A program made the translations under genes and the position numbers. 64,000 nt of DNA from Melioribacter roseus (GTDB lineage Bacteria > Bacteroidota > Ignavibacteria > Ignavibacteriales > Melioribacteraceae): assembly GCA_020722005.1 (NCBI GenBank), contig DYLP01000007.1, positions 1-64,000 on the forward strand, given 5' to 3'. Below the pieces are notes generated by a model. The model did no database searches and was not told the origin of the DNA. It saw only the letters and a list, made by a program, of their open reading frames with translations. Shown here one piece after another: positions 1 to 8,797 of the stretch; the first letter of the stretch is position 1, and every line of letters starts with the position of its first letter.

Positions 1-28
1 AAATTTTGAAATAAATACTTTTTTATAA

Positions 29-102
29 GGGTTCTTAGCTCAGTTGGCTAGAGCGTCTGCTTGACGTGCAGAAGGTCACAGGTTCGAGTCCTGTAGAACC
101 CA
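29..102 (+). tRNA. tRNA-Val (anticodon GAC)
   Basis: A complete cloverleaf can be drawn by eye. The acceptor stem GGGTTCT (29-35) pairs with AGAACCC (95-101), the D stem is GCTC/GAGC, the anticodon stem TCTGC/GCAGA encloses loop TTGACGT, and the T arm is ACAGG-TTCGAGT-CCTGT. The anticodon GAC at 63-65 reads the valine codon GTC (and GTT by wobble). The discriminator is A102 and the CCA end is not encoded. No promoter can be judged because the window starts 28 bases upstream. Confidence 0.96.
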
Positions 103-285
103 CAATGCCTCCCCCCATAATTCATTAAGATGCAGTAAAATACCTTCACAAAAAATCATGGTAATTATGTAAGAACCCGGTTTAACTATAAAAACAAGCT
201 CTTAAATTGTAATAATGGGAAGGCATATACATTAAATGAGTTTCATTCGAAAGGCATATAATTAAAAATTGTTTTTCATGAGAAA

Positions 286-1041
286 TTATTTGCCCAGAAA
301 TTTCAGGATAGCGTTAATAATCACCAAAGGATGAGGCGGACAACCCGGAATAAACAAATCAATTTTTATTCTTTCAGTGAAAGTTCTGTCTATTTCTGTA
401 GAGTCAGCAAAAATTCCGCCGCTGATTGCACAGGCGCCTGTTGCAATAACAATTTTGGGTTCACCAATGCTTTGATAAGCGTCATCGAGTGCTTTTGCCA
501 TATTCTTTGTAATTGGTCCAGTCAATACAATTCCATCTGCATGACGCGGAGAAGCCACGAAATCAATTCCAAATCTTCCCATGTCAAAGTTAACATTCCC
601 ACATGCGTTTAATTCCATTTCGCAACCGTTGCAACCACCTGCAGATACCTGCCGCAATTTCAACGACCTCCCAAAAAGTTTATGGATTTCTTTCCTGGAT
701 TCTATTGCAATTCTCTGAAAATCATCATAACTGATGTCCGAGCTGACGATTAATTTATCCTTTGAATCACAACTAATTTTATAGTTGTTTGAAAACTTAA
801 TTGCGCCGCCTGATTTCTTTTCGCATTCACCACAAAAAATACATTTGCCAAGATCGATAGCAAGCGGATTTTTTGAAATTGCTTTTACAGGACAGGCTTG
901 AATTAAGTTTTCGATGTCTCCACCAAGTTTCGTTTCATCAATTACTGGAAAACCTTTATGTGTAGGTAATATTTTTGCATCGGCAATATTTTCTATTGCC
1001 TGATAGCCATGATTAATTCGAGCTTTTATTAAATCAAACAT
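286..1041 (-). CDS. Hydrogenase-4/complex I small subunit-like protein (HyfI/NuoB family) with ferredoxin domain, Ehr-type complex
   Basis: This is the electron-transfer small subunit of the membrane complex encoded at 286-7517. It has 251 residues. An N-terminal ferredoxin-like part holds C50, C67, C70 and C73, enough for one [4Fe-4S] cluster. The C-terminal NuoB/HycG-like part holds C137-x2-C140, C204 and C234, the ligands expected for the proximal [4Fe-4S] cluster. The CxxC spacing is that of group 4 hydrogenases, not the adjacent cysteine pair of NuoB. It is the last gene of the operon, 9 bases after the large subunit. The fusion of ferredoxin and small subunit is seen in related hydrogenase-like operons. 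The partner large subunit lacks the NiFe ligands, so hydrogenase activity should not be assumed. No clear terminator was seen downstream. Confidence 0.85.
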   Translation of the reverse strand: MFDLIKARINHGYQAIENIADAKILPTHKGFPVIDETKLGGDIENLIQACPVKAISKNPLAIDLGKCIFCGECEKKSGGAIKFSNNYKISCDSKDKLIVSSDISYDDFQRIAIESRKEIHKLFGRSLKLRQVSAGGCNGCEMELNACGNVNFDMGRFGIDFVASPRHADGIVLTGPITKNMAKALDDAYQSIGEPKIVIATGACAISGGIFADSTEIDRTFTERIKIDLFIPGCPPHPLVIINAILKFLGK

Positions 1042-1050
1042 AATTCCTCA

Positions 1051-2550
1051 CTATAAATCAAAACCACAATATGAAAGATTAAAACTCTTGTTGCAAAGCG
1101 GGAAATCGGATATACCCTGCTCTCTGACGGCAAGCGCAAGAGCAAACCAGTTATTAAACGACGGGTCTTTTATTTTTATCTTTTTAATTTTTCCGGTTTC
1201 ATCTGTAATTATGCAATGAACAATTTCGCCACGCCAGCCTTCTGTAATTGAAACGACGAAAGAATTTTTTTGCATTTCACCAATTTTCCCGTCATGATTT
1301 CCATCAGTGTAAATTTCCATCAAGTCATTTATTATTTTTGTCGACTGTTGAATTTCGACAAAACGAATATAAGCGCGTGCAAAAACATCACCGGAATCTA
1401 AAGTGAGTTTATGAATTGGGAAAAACTCATAAGCGCCGAATGGATGATCAACTCTCGCATCAATAGAAACCCCACTTGCACGTGCAGCCATTCCAACCAT
1501 TCCTATTGAATGTGCAATTTCTTTCGATACGATTCCGGTTTTTTCGAGTCGTTCCATAACCGAAGCCGAAGAAAACATAGCTTCTGCCGCTGTAACTGTT
1601 TCTTTCTCAACACGGTTAATTGTTTCGAGTAAAAATTTTGCTCTTTCAGAATCGATGTCAAAATTTACTCCGCCAATTTTCATCATATTTCTTCCGAATC
1701 GATTGCCGCAAATCGACATTGTAGTATTAATGACTGACGTTCGTAATGCTCCAAATATCGAATTGCCTGTTAGATATGCAATGTCATTAGATATTGCGGC
1801 TAAATCTCCCAGATGGACAGCAATTCTTTCCAGTTCAAGCATTATTAAGCGTATGATTTTTATTCTCTTTGAAATATCAATGTTCATCAGGGATTCGATA
1901 GCACGGATAAATGTGCCAGAATGAGCAATAACAGAGTCACCGGCAATGGATTCAGCAAGTTTTGTTTGATAGAATAAATCATTATTCTGCAAAAAAAGTT
2001 TTTCGACTCCACGATGCTGAAATCCAAGTTGGATTTCAAGATTATGAATAATTTCGCCGTGAGCTGAAAATCGAAAATGTCCTGGTTCAATAATTCCGGC
2101 ATGGATGGGACCAACGGCAACTTCATGGACTTCGCTGCCTGACATTTTAAAGAAATCATATTGTCTTTGTGTCTGGTCAACGCCTGCAATTCCTTGTCGT
2201 ACTGGTTTTAACCACGGATGTCCATCGGGAATAATTCCAAACTGCTCCGAAAGTTCTCTTTCAAATAGATGAGCTGAAGGAACTTCATTTGTAATTGAAG
2301 CGAAAGCTTCGCCCGGTCTAAGCGAAGACGATAATACAAAAAGCTTTGATAATTCGTCCTCAGCAAGGATACAGAAAATTCTGACAATGTCCTGCTCTTG
2401 CATTCCAAACAAATTTACAAGTCTTTTCCCTTCATGAATCTTAATAATAATACTCTCACGAAATTCGGAAAAATCAACGTATTTAATTTTATCTAACGAC
2501 AGATTTTGCAGATTTTTAATTTCGACCCAATTCACATTTTCTCCTGTCAT
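1051..2550 (-). CDS. Hydrogenase large subunit-like protein (HyfG/HycE family) lacking NiFe ligands, Ehr-type
   Basis: The 499 residues combine an N-terminal NuoC/30-kDa-like domain (about 1-150) and a NuoD/large-subunit domain, as in HycE and HyfG. The family signature GFQHRGVEKL is at 176-185. Active group 4 hydrogenases have a CGIC-type L1 motif and a DPCxxCxxR L2 motif. Here the L1 region (199-211) reads AESIAGDSVIAHS with no cysteine. The C-terminus is SFNLSYCGFDL, with only one cysteine (C495) near the L2 position. The NiFe centre therefore cannot be coordinated in the usual way. This matches what is known as energy-converting-hydrogenase-related (Ehr) complexes, whose catalytic reaction is not established. 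It overlaps the upstream HyfF-like gene by 4 bases, implying translational coupling. Confidence 0.85.
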   Translation of the reverse strand: MTGENVNWVEIKNLQNLSLDKIKYVDFSEFRESIIIKIHEGKRLVNLFGMQEQDIVRIFCILAEDELSKLFVLSSSLRPGEAFASITNEVPSAHLFERELSEQFGIIPDGHPWLKPVRQGIAGVDQTQRQYDFFKMSGSEVHEVAVGPIHAGIIEPGHFRFSAHGEIIHNLEIQLGFQHRGVEKLFLQNNDLFYQTKLAESIAGDSVIAHSGTFIRAIESLMNIDISKRIKIIRLIMLELERIAVHLGDLAAISNDIAYLTGNSIFGALRTSVINTTMSICGNRFGRNMMKIGGVNFDIDSERAKFLLETINRVEKETVTAAEAMFSSASVMERLEKTGIVSKEIAHSIGMVGMAARASGVSIDARVDHPFGAYEFFPIHKLTLDSGDVFARAYIRFVEIQQSTKIINDLMEIYTDGNHDGKIGEMQKNSFVVSITEGWRGEIVHCIITDETGKIKKIKIKDPSFNNWFALALAVREQGISDFPLCNKSFNLSYCGFDL

Positions 2551-3980
2551 CTTAAAAAGTTCGCCGCATTGTTAATTAACGCATTAATAAAAGCCGGAGA
2601 ATTGATACCGATAAAAAATAGTATTATCAGCAAAACAATCTGTGGAGTATATGCTTGCCATCCGAGATTATAATGTTTATCAGATAAAGCTGAATCATTA
2701 TTCCTGAACGCCATATTGAAGATTGAAGAAAAAATACCGAAGCCGATTATCACAATAAACAGGAAAAATAAAATTGCCAGCCAGCTAACTCCCTTTGCCC
2801 ATAAGGCTTTTATGATAAAAAACTTGCTGATAAAAATTGGGAATGGTGGCAAACCAATAATAGCGAGTGCAGAAATTATCCAGAGCCAACCTGTTTTTGG
2901 GTCAAGTTTAATTAAGTCTTTTATGTCGTCAATTTTTTTACTTTTGAATAAGTAAAGAATATTTCCGGACGTAAGAAACAAAGAAGCTTTAGCGAATGAA
3001 TGTGACAATGTATGCAGCATTGCCGCATAAATTCCATATTTGCCGAGTGAAATGCCAATGAATAAAATTCCCATATTTTCTATTGAAGAATAAGCGAGCA
3101 TACGTTTATAATTTTTCGTTCTGACCATAAAAACAGAGCTGACGAAAAGAGAAAGAAATCCTGTGAGTATAAAAAAGAAATTCGAGAAGTCCTCTAAATT
3201 TGTCTTAATGAAAATTTGTTGAACTCGTATCAATCCCAGAAGAGCTGAATTTAATAATGTTCCAGAAAGCATTGCCGAAACGGGTGACGGAGCTTCCGAA
3301 TGTGCGTCTGGTAGCCAGGCATGTATGGGCGCTATACCGATTTTTGTTCCGAGTCCTACAAACAAAAATGCAAAAGCTATTTTAAGCCAGAAAATGTTTA
3401 TAAGATTTGCATTATTGTACAAATCATTAAAATAAAGAGAATTAATCTGACGGGTGCCAATACTTAAGAAAATAATTCCAACGAAAGCAAGCGCTATTCC
3501 GATTGAGCAGATGTAAATATATTTCCATGCAGCTTCGAGTGAAGATTTTTTCTTTTCAAAATAAATAAGCAGTGCACTTGTCAAAGTTGTTGCCTCGACA
3601 AACACCCATAGCAAAGCTAAATGTGTAGATAAAATTACTCCCGACATCGCTGCAAGAAATAATAAAAGTTCTGCAACAAACACAGATTCTTTAACTGCAC
3701 TTAGATTGTGTTCTTTGAAATAAAAGGTCAGATATATGCTAACTCCCCCAAAAACGATGGTCATTACAAAAAAGAAAAACAATCCAATTTCATCAAATGC
3801 AAAATATTGCAACAGCCATTCAGGTAGGAAATAAAACTCGTAATGAGTAATCTTTTGAATGGAAACATATAGATAAGCAGCCGAAGTTAGTCCGAGATTG
3901 ATCCTATTGACTAACTTATTTTTTACGATTAATCCGATTATTGATAACAAAACCGGGAAAACTAAAACTAATCCAATCAT
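2547..3980 (-). CDS. Proton-pumping subunit, HyfF/NuoN-NuoM-like antiporter family
   Basis: A 477-residue membrane protein of the Mrp-antiporter/complex I family, predicted to form an ion-translocating channel in the inner membrane arm of the complex. It is hydrophobic throughout, with about 14 likely helices. The conserved glutamate of the family is E129 (in WVFVEATT) and the conserved lysine is K213 in GLGTKIGIAPIHAWLP. The neighbouring helix carries the typical PSPVSAMLSG stretch. The length is close to HyfF (about 520) and HycC-like proteins. It lies 2 bases after the HyfE-like gene and overlaps the large-subunit gene. The substrate ion (proton or sodium) cannot be told from the sequence. 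Confidence 0.88.
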   Translation of the reverse strand: MIGLVLVFPVLLSIIGLIVKNKLVNRINLGLTSAAYLYVSIQKITHYEFYFLPEWLLQYFAFDEIGLFFFFVMTIVFGGVSIYLTFYFKEHNLSAVKESVFVAELLLFLAAMSGVILSTHLALLWVFVEATTLTSALLIYFEKKKSSLEAAWKYIYICSIGIALAFVGIIFLSIGTRQINSLYFNDLYNNANLINIFWLKIAFAFLFVGLGTKIGIAPIHAWLPDAHSEAPSPVSAMLSGTLLNSALLGLIRVQQIFIKTNLEDFSNFFFILTGFLSLFVSSVFMVRTKNYKRMLAYSSIENMGILFIGISLGKYGIYAAMLHTLSHSFAKASLFLTSGNILYLFKSKKIDDIKDLIKLDPKTGWLWIISALAIIGLPPFPIFISKFFIIKALWAKGVSWLAILFFLFIVIIGFGIFSSIFNMAFRNNDSALSDKHYNLGWQAYTPQIVLLIILFFIGINSPAFINALINNAANFLR

Positions 3981-3982
3981 AA

Positions 3983-4618
3983 TTAATCCTTTAGCTCCGT
4001 CAAAATGTCAATTTTGTTTCCGTCGTACATCTGTTGAATTTTATTGAAGAAAATTGCAAAGAGAAAAATCCCAACAAATAAATCGAGTAGAACGCCAAGA
4101 TTAACAAGCATCGGCATTTCATTGGCAACAGATAAGGACAATAGAAAAATCCCATTTTCCAGAATCATGTAGCAGAGTATATGAGTGATAATTCTTTTCC
4201 TGTTTATGATTAAGAATAGGCTTGAGATAATCATAACAATTGAAATTCCGAAATAAAGCGGCTTAATTTCAGCATCGAGTCGAGCCGACCAAAAAGCTGC
4301 AAGAAATCCAAAGATAAAAATTATGCTTCCAATCAAGATTGAATAGAATTGAGAAATATAAGGGTCGATTTCACGGTTGATTTCGTTTTTCCTTATTACT
4401 GAAAGTAGAAAATAGGGGATTATAATTCCTTTGAGGATCAATGTTTCAAAACTGAGGAAAAGTATGTTGAGCCAGTTAATTTCTTTTATGTCAATAATTA
4501 CGAGAAAGAAAAGCAAAATGCCCTGCACGGCAAGAGTCTTTACGTAAGCTTCCAATCTACTAGCAGGGAAAATATAAAGAATTGTTGTGCCCAATAAAAT
4601 TATAATAAAGTCGTTCAT
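3983..4618 (-). CDS. Hydrogenase-4 component E-like membrane subunit (HyfE/NuoK-like)
   Basis: A small hydrophobic subunit of 211 residues with about six or seven transmembrane helices. It fits HyfE (about 216 residues), whose C-terminal half is related to NuoK and MrpC. The sequence has few sharp motifs; the call rests on length, helix pattern and its fixed place between the HyfC-like and HyfF-like genes, the order found in hyfBCEFGI operons. It overlaps the HyfC-like gene by 4 bases. Its expected role is part of the ion pathway next to the HyfF-like antiporter subunit. A separate HyfD-like gene is absent, as in several shorter group 4 operons. Confidence 0.78.
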   Translation of the reverse strand: MNDFIIILLGTTILYIFPASRLEAYVKTLAVQGILLFFLVIIDIKEINWLNILFLSFETLILKGIIIPYFLLSVIRKNEINREIDPYISQFYSILIGSIIFIFGFLAAFWSARLDAEIKPLYFGISIVMIISSLFLIINRKRIITHILCYMILENGIFLLSLSVANEMPMLVNLGVLLDLFVGIFLFAIFFNKIQQMYDGNKIDILTELKD

Positions 4619-5535
4619 TTAATTCCTCCGTGAGTGAAAAAAGCAACAATTGCAAACGAGGTAAGAGCTAATGCCGTCATCAGGAATAAAAACTGAGGCA
4701 CATGTGAAATTCTTGTGCGCGCAATCAACGATTCAACCAATCCGACACAAAGATAAATTAGAAATATTGAGACTAAACATAGCAATAGAGCCAGAGTTAT
4801 GGGGAGATTCAATGGTATCAGAAAGTTCGATATTAAAAGAGCAATCACTAACATCTTAATTTGAGATGCAAAAACCATAAATGCAAGATTTACTCCCGAG
4901 TAATCAAGGAGCATTACTTCGTGAATCATAGTTAATTCAAGGTGAGTATTTGGATCGTCAATCGGGACGCGGCTACCTTCTGCAAGCAGCATTATAAAAA
5001 GTGAAACGACGAATAATAATTTAATTAACAATGTGTAATTGGCTGAAGAATTCAGCATTATAAACATTTGCTCGAATGAGGTCTGGTTTGTTATAAATGC
5101 AAGCGTTCCTAACAGAACAAAAAATGCAGTTTCAACGATTGTCGAAAAAGTAACTTCGCGGTTTGCACCCATTCCTTCAAAGCTGCTGCCGGTATCGAGT
5201 GATGCAATTACGAGAAAAAATTTTGCCAGTCCAAGTGAATATGCAAAAATCACAAAGTCACTATCAAACTTTAATACTGCACCGATATAAGGAAACGGAG
5301 TAAAAAGTAATGCAAAAATTACCGCAGCAAGATTAATTGAAGGTGCAATTTCAAAAACGAATGAAGTTGTTGTACTGATTACCTCGCCTTTGCGGAACAA
5401 TTTCAATAAATCATAATACGGTTGAAATATTGAAGCGGCGTGTCTTCCTGCCCAGATTGCTTTAACTTTGTTAATAACGCCGACAAACATTGGCGCTAAG
5501 GAAAGCACCGCAAGAGTTAATATTATTTTAATCAT
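4615..5535 (-). CDS. Hydrogenase-4 component C-like, membrane anchor (HyfC/HycD/NuoH family)
   Basis: A 306-residue membrane subunit with about eight helices, related to NuoH. It would link the hydrophilic large/small subunit pair to the antiporter-like subunits. Family hallmarks are the early loop with AGRHAASIFQPYYDLLKLF and the conserved acidic loop EGSRVPIDDPNTHLELTMIHE, rich in the acidic and polar residues at the start of the E-channel. The length matches HycD and HyfC (307-322). It overlaps both neighbours by 4 bases, so the membrane subunits are almost certainly translated together. Confidence 0.9.
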   Translation of the reverse strand: MIKIILTLAVLSLAPMFVGVINKVKAIWAGRHAASIFQPYYDLLKLFRKGEVISTTTSFVFEIAPSINLAAVIFALLFTPFPYIGAVLKFDSDFVIFAYSLGLAKFFLVIASLDTGSSFEGMGANREVTFSTIVETAFFVLLGTLAFITNQTSFEQMFIMLNSSANYTLLIKLLFVVSLFIMLLAEGSRVPIDDPNTHLELTMIHEVMLLDYSGVNLAFMVFASQIKMLVIALLISNFLIPLNLPITLALLLCLVSIFLIYLCVGLVESLIARTRISHVPQFLFLMTALALTSFAIVAFFTHGGIK

Positions 5536-7517
5536 AATTCAACTCCAAGTATCCAGATCAGCAATACAAGCAAGAAAATCAAACCATAAATGATATATTG
5601 CTGCATTCTTCCGCTTTGTATCCAAGAAAAAAGGTCCATGAATTTTCTCAATGCCGAAATTATTGGTTGAATAATTAGCCCTTCTGAAACATCCAGCGAA
5701 CTGCTTTTTAACGATGCTTCCTTTGGAAAAAGTGCACTTTCTTTTTCTACATTAATTTCTATCGGAACTAATTTCGAAATTAACTGCATAAAAGGATGTG
5801 CATATGAGCCGCTCGTATATTGCATCTTACTCGTAACACCCTGATAACCGCAATCCCATGTCTTAAATTTTTTAATACTTCTTTTTGATATGAGTAGCTT
5901 TCTTAAATTATAAATCACAACTATAAACAGTAAGAAAATTGCAAGCGATATTGTAATTGAATTTATTAATGAGAGTAAATCAATATAACCGCTTAAAGTA
6001 AAATGAGGAGAAAACATCGGCAATACTTTTAGTAGTAAATAAATAATAGTAATCGGCGAAAGTCCGACAAGAAACATAAAGACCACCAAAATGCTCATTG
6101 GGAACAACATAAAATTATTCTTTTCTTCCGGCACTGTATGAAATTCAGAGCGACTCATTCCCAAGAAGGTCAATCCGAATAATTTAGTAAATGTTATCAT
6201 TGCCATTGATCCAATAAATGCCAAGCCTGAAATTCCGAGAATAGCCAGAATACTAACCCCAATATTTTGTATTGAAAAGCTTTTTGCTAGGCCGCTGTAA
6301 ATAAAAAATTCGCCAACGAATCCATTTAGTAATGGAAAACCGCTGATTGCAACTGTGGCAAACAAAAACATGATGCTCGTTTTAGGTAAATGTTTTGCTA
6401 GTCCACCGAGCAGGTCGATATTTCTTGTATGCGTTTGTGAATATACTACACCCGCACCATAAAACAAGGCGCTCTTGAAAGTAAAATGATTAAATGTATG
6501 GAGTAAAACGCCGAGGAAACCAAAACCAGCAACCAGATCATTTCCATAAGCCTTACCGATCATTCCCAGCCCAATTGCAATACCGATGATGCCAATATTT
6601 TCTATGCTTGAATAAGCAAGTAGTTTTTTGAAATCATGCTGAGAAATTGCATTGGCAATTCCAACTATTCCAGTTATTAATCCAATGAGTAGCACAAAAT
6701 AAGCAAGCGAAGCCGGTATAATATCCATCAGAAGGATAATTCTCAGAATTCCATAAATTCCCGTTTTAATCATGACGCCCGACATCAGAGCCGAAATGCT
6801 TGTCGGGGCTGCAGGATGTGCACGCGGAAGCCATGTGTGCATCGGTATAAATCCTGCTTTCGTTCCGAATCCGATGAAAAACAGCAGGAAGAAGAATATT
6901 GAAAGATGATTATACTTTATAAAAACTTCATTGAAAGAATTAAAATCTAACGAACCGGACAACGAAGATATCCATGCGAATCCAGCAATTAAAAATGCAA
7001 CTCCAATCTGCATTGAAGTAAAGTAATATATTCCGGCTTTTCTGACTTCTATCTTTTCGTTTTCGAATGTTACAAGAAAGAAGGAGGCAATCGACATTAA
7101 TTCCCAGCTGATTAAAAACAGAATTGCATCCTGAACAACAACAACAAATATCATTGATGTGCTCATTAATCCAAGGAAAAAATGATATGCGGAAAGTTGT
7201 GCATTTTTCCCAATGTACATTTTCATATATCCGGCTGAATAGCAGGATGCAAGGAAAGAACCGATTAAAATTATCAATGCAAAAAAAGCTGAAAGCGGAT
7301 CTAGGACAAAATTCACTTTGCCAATCGGGAAACTGAAAATATAACTCCAGATATATGATTCTCCGGAAATCAATGTGTTAAAAACAGCGGGAAGTGCGAG
7401 AATATTTGCTACGGCTGAAAAAACAATATAAATTTTTGATTTATAATTTTCGCCAATAAAAATGACAGCAATCCCCCCAAATAGAAAAAAGAGAGAACCA
7501 ATGAGAAATAGATCCAT
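5532..7517 (-). CDS. Proton-pumping subunit, HyfB/NuoL-like antiporter family
   Basis: A 661-residue inner membrane protein with about 16 helices, close to E. coli HyfB (672). The conserved glutamate is E139 in SWELMSIASF and the conserved lysine is K220 in GFGTKAGFIPMHTWLP. A second MSGVMIKTGIYG segment is typical of NuoL and HyfB. The C-terminal extension beyond the antiporter core, which carries a cytoplasmic loop with a WDCG-type motif, is normal for HyfB. It is the first structural gene of the complex. Its start codon overlaps the stop of the upstream regulator (TGATG). Expected role: ion translocation coupled to redox change in the hydrophilic arm. Confidence 0.9.
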   Translation of the reverse strand: MDLFLIGSLFFLFGGIAVIFIGENYKSKIYIVFSAVANILALPAVFNTLISGESYIWSYIFSFPIGKVNFVLDPLSAFFALIILIGSFLASCYSAGYMKMYIGKNAQLSAYHFFLGLMSTSMIFVVVVQDAILFLISWELMSIASFFLVTFENEKIEVRKAGIYYFTSMQIGVAFLIAGFAWISSLSGSLDFNSFNEVFIKYNHLSIFFFLLFFIGFGTKAGFIPMHTWLPRAHPAAPTSISALMSGVMIKTGIYGILRIILLMDIIPASLAYFVLLIGLITGIVGIANAISQHDFKKLLAYSSIENIGIIGIAIGLGMIGKAYGNDLVAGFGFLGVLLHTFNHFTFKSALFYGAGVVYSQTHTRNIDLLGGLAKHLPKTSIMFLFATVAISGFPLLNGFVGEFFIYSGLAKSFSIQNIGVSILAILGISGLAFIGSMAMITFTKLFGLTFLGMSRSEFHTVPEEKNNFMLFPMSILVVFMFLVGLSPITIIYLLLKVLPMFSPHFTLSGYIDLLSLINSITISLAIFLLFIVVIYNLRKLLISKRSIKKFKTWDCGYQGVTSKMQYTSGSYAHPFMQLISKLVPIEINVEKESALFPKEASLKSSSLDVSEGLIIQPIISALRKFMDLFSWIQSGRMQQYIIYGLIFLLVLLIWILGVEL

Positions 7518-8194
7518 CAGTTGTTCTCCTTTTTATTCCATTTGGTTTCTTCTGTGTCGATAAATTTAATTGCCTCTTCTTTGGGCGCATGATTTCTAAG
7601 CATATTCAAAAATTCTTCTTTCTGACAGAGGAATGAAATGCGGGATAAGATTTCAAGATGCATTTTGGGGCTCGCTGAAAGAAGGATAAACAATGTATGG
7701 ACATCTTGATTATCTAAAGCAGAAAAATCCAGTGGCGTTTCAAGATAACAAACTGATACGCTTGCAAATTTGGGATTCGTTATAATCGGATTGCGAGGAT
7801 GGGGAATTGCTATGCCTTTTCCAATTGACGTAGGCATTAATTCTTCACGACTCAATAGCGCCGATGTTATCTCATCCTTTGATAAGTCTTCGGGAGTTTT
7901 AATTTTATCGACTGCATTTTTTAATACTTGCGTTATATTGGTACCGGAAATTGTTTCAACAATTCCATTCGATGCAATTAATTGTGCAATGCTGATTTTG
8001 CTTATATTTTCAAAAAAGTGTGAAGATGATACTTCTATTTTATTGAGTAAAATCCATTCATTTATTTCAGCCCGATTAAACCGGTACTGATGATTGATCT
8101 TGTAGCAGGGAATCTTTTTGTCCTTAATCCATCTGTAAACAGTTTTTTCGTTTACATTTAGTAATTCGACAATATCTCTAATTTTTAAGTCCAT
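7517..8194 (-). CDS. Helix-turn-helix / PTS EIIA (nitrogen type) fusion regulator
   Basis: A 225-residue protein with two recognisable parts. Residues 4-50 form an excisionase/MerR-like helix-turn-helix (sequence around ELLNVNEKTVYRWIKDKK). Residues about 70-215 form a PtsN-type EIIA domain with the phosphorylatable histidine H132 in GIAIPHPRNP. EIIA-Ntr domains receive phosphate from a HPr-like carrier; fusion to a DNA-binding domain suggests a phosphorylation-controlled transcription regulator. It is the first gene of the minus-strand operon and its TGA overlaps the ATG of the HyfB-like gene, so it probably controls the Ehr complex and itself. No EI or HPr gene is in the window. The start at 8194 precedes the helix-turn-helix with nothing missing. 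Confidence 0.85.
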   Translation of the reverse strand: MDLKIRDIVELLNVNEKTVYRWIKDKKIPCYKINHQYRFNRAEINEWILLNKIEVSSSHFFENISKISIAQLIASNGIVETISGTNITQVLKNAVDKIKTPEDLSKDEITSALLSREELMPTSIGKGIAIPHPRNPIITNPKFASVSVCYLETPLDFSALDNQDVHTLFILLSASPKMHLEILSRISFLCQKEEFLNMLRNHAPKEEAIKFIDTEETKWNKKENN

Positions 8195-8214
8195 AATTTT
8201 CTAAAATTGTTGCT

Positions 8215-8246
8215 AAAATATATAGAAACTATCTTAATAAAACAAT
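8215..8246 (-). promoter_or_regulatory. Candidate promoter of the EIIA-regulator/Ehr operon
   Basis: Read on the minus strand, ATTG (8243-8246) is followed after 20 bases by TATATTTT (8215-8222). This is close to the Bacteroidota pattern of TTTG, 19-20 bases, TAnnTTTG. Transcription would begin about 13 bases before the ATG at 8194. It is a by-eye match with one mismatch in each element. Confidence 0.35.
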
Positions 8247-8268
8247 AACAACCTGAATGTCTATAATT

Positions 8269-8297
8269 GTCCAATCATAAAATTTCATAATTGGACT
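8269..8297. repeat. Inverted repeat GTCCAAT-N15-ATTGGAC upstream of the regulator
   Basis: Perfect 7-base arms GTCCAAT (8269-8275) and ATTGGAC (8291-8297) are separated by 15 AT-rich bases. The repeat lies about 75-100 bases upstream of the HTH-EIIA gene and just upstream of its candidate promoter. It could be an operator for that regulator. A weak hairpin with no function is equally possible. Confidence 0.3.
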
Positions 8298-8726
8298 AAT
8301 TAGACACTGTCTTGTAACTTTTTTAATAAAACTGAAGCAGTTGGCAGGAATAAATTCTTTCAGGCGTGATTTGTGGTTTCTTTTTACTAATTTAGGTATC
8401 AATTCAACCATCAGAATAATACCATTGTGTGGATAAAAGATTTTTTAATCTATGATTTCTCTGTTATAAGCATAAATTCTGTCTCTTTGCATTTTCTTTC
8501 CTTTTATTTCACTTTCTTGTAGAATTAGTCCTCTCTTTTAGCATTCTCCCTGTAAAGTCAAGATGAAAATTTGTAATTATTATCATGACTATAATGTTAA
8601 CAGAATAATGTGAATTTAACAGCAGATTTACTCGAAGTTAATGCAGTAACAAAGGGAATTGAATATACAAACAGCAAATTGCAATTTATAGCTAAGATGA
8701 TATTACGACGGAATGGATTAAAAAAC

Positions 8727-8757
8727 TTGACAAAAATTGGCAGGGGACATATATTTG
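8727..8757 (+). promoter_or_regulatory. Strong promoter upstream of the thrS leader
   Basis: TTGACA (8727-8732) and TATATTTG (8750-8757) are separated by 17 bases. The downstream box is an exact match to the Bacteroidota -7 element TAnnTTTG, and the TTG sits at the -33 position. The expected start is near 8763. It is followed within about 15 bases by an intrinsic terminator, so initiation here would give either a very short RNA or an attenuated leader for thrS. Confidence 0.55.
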
Positions 8758-8775
8758 CAAATGTGATGGAGAAAT

Positions 8776-8797
8776 CCCCGCAGAAGCGGGGTTTTTT
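8776..8797 (+). terminator. Intrinsic terminator in the thrS leader (first)
   Basis: CCCCGC (8776-8781), loop AGAA, GCGGGG (8786-8791), then six T residues. The stem is six GC pairs closed by a tetraloop. It lies about 200 bases upstream of thrS and just downstream of the promoter at 8727-8757. No protein gene ends here, so it probably acts as an attenuator or ends a short RNA. Confidence 0.8.

Noticed and set aside
220-260. Direct repeat AAGGCATATA (220-229 and 251-260) downstream of the Ehr operon
   Set aside because: Two copies of a 10-base AT-rich word in a short spacer are weak evidence; no flanking structure or further copies were seen.
286-2550. Calling the complex a functional formate hydrogenlyase or [NiFe]-hydrogenase
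   Set aside because: The large subunit lacks the L1 cysteines and has only one cysteine near L2, so nickel-iron binding is not supported.
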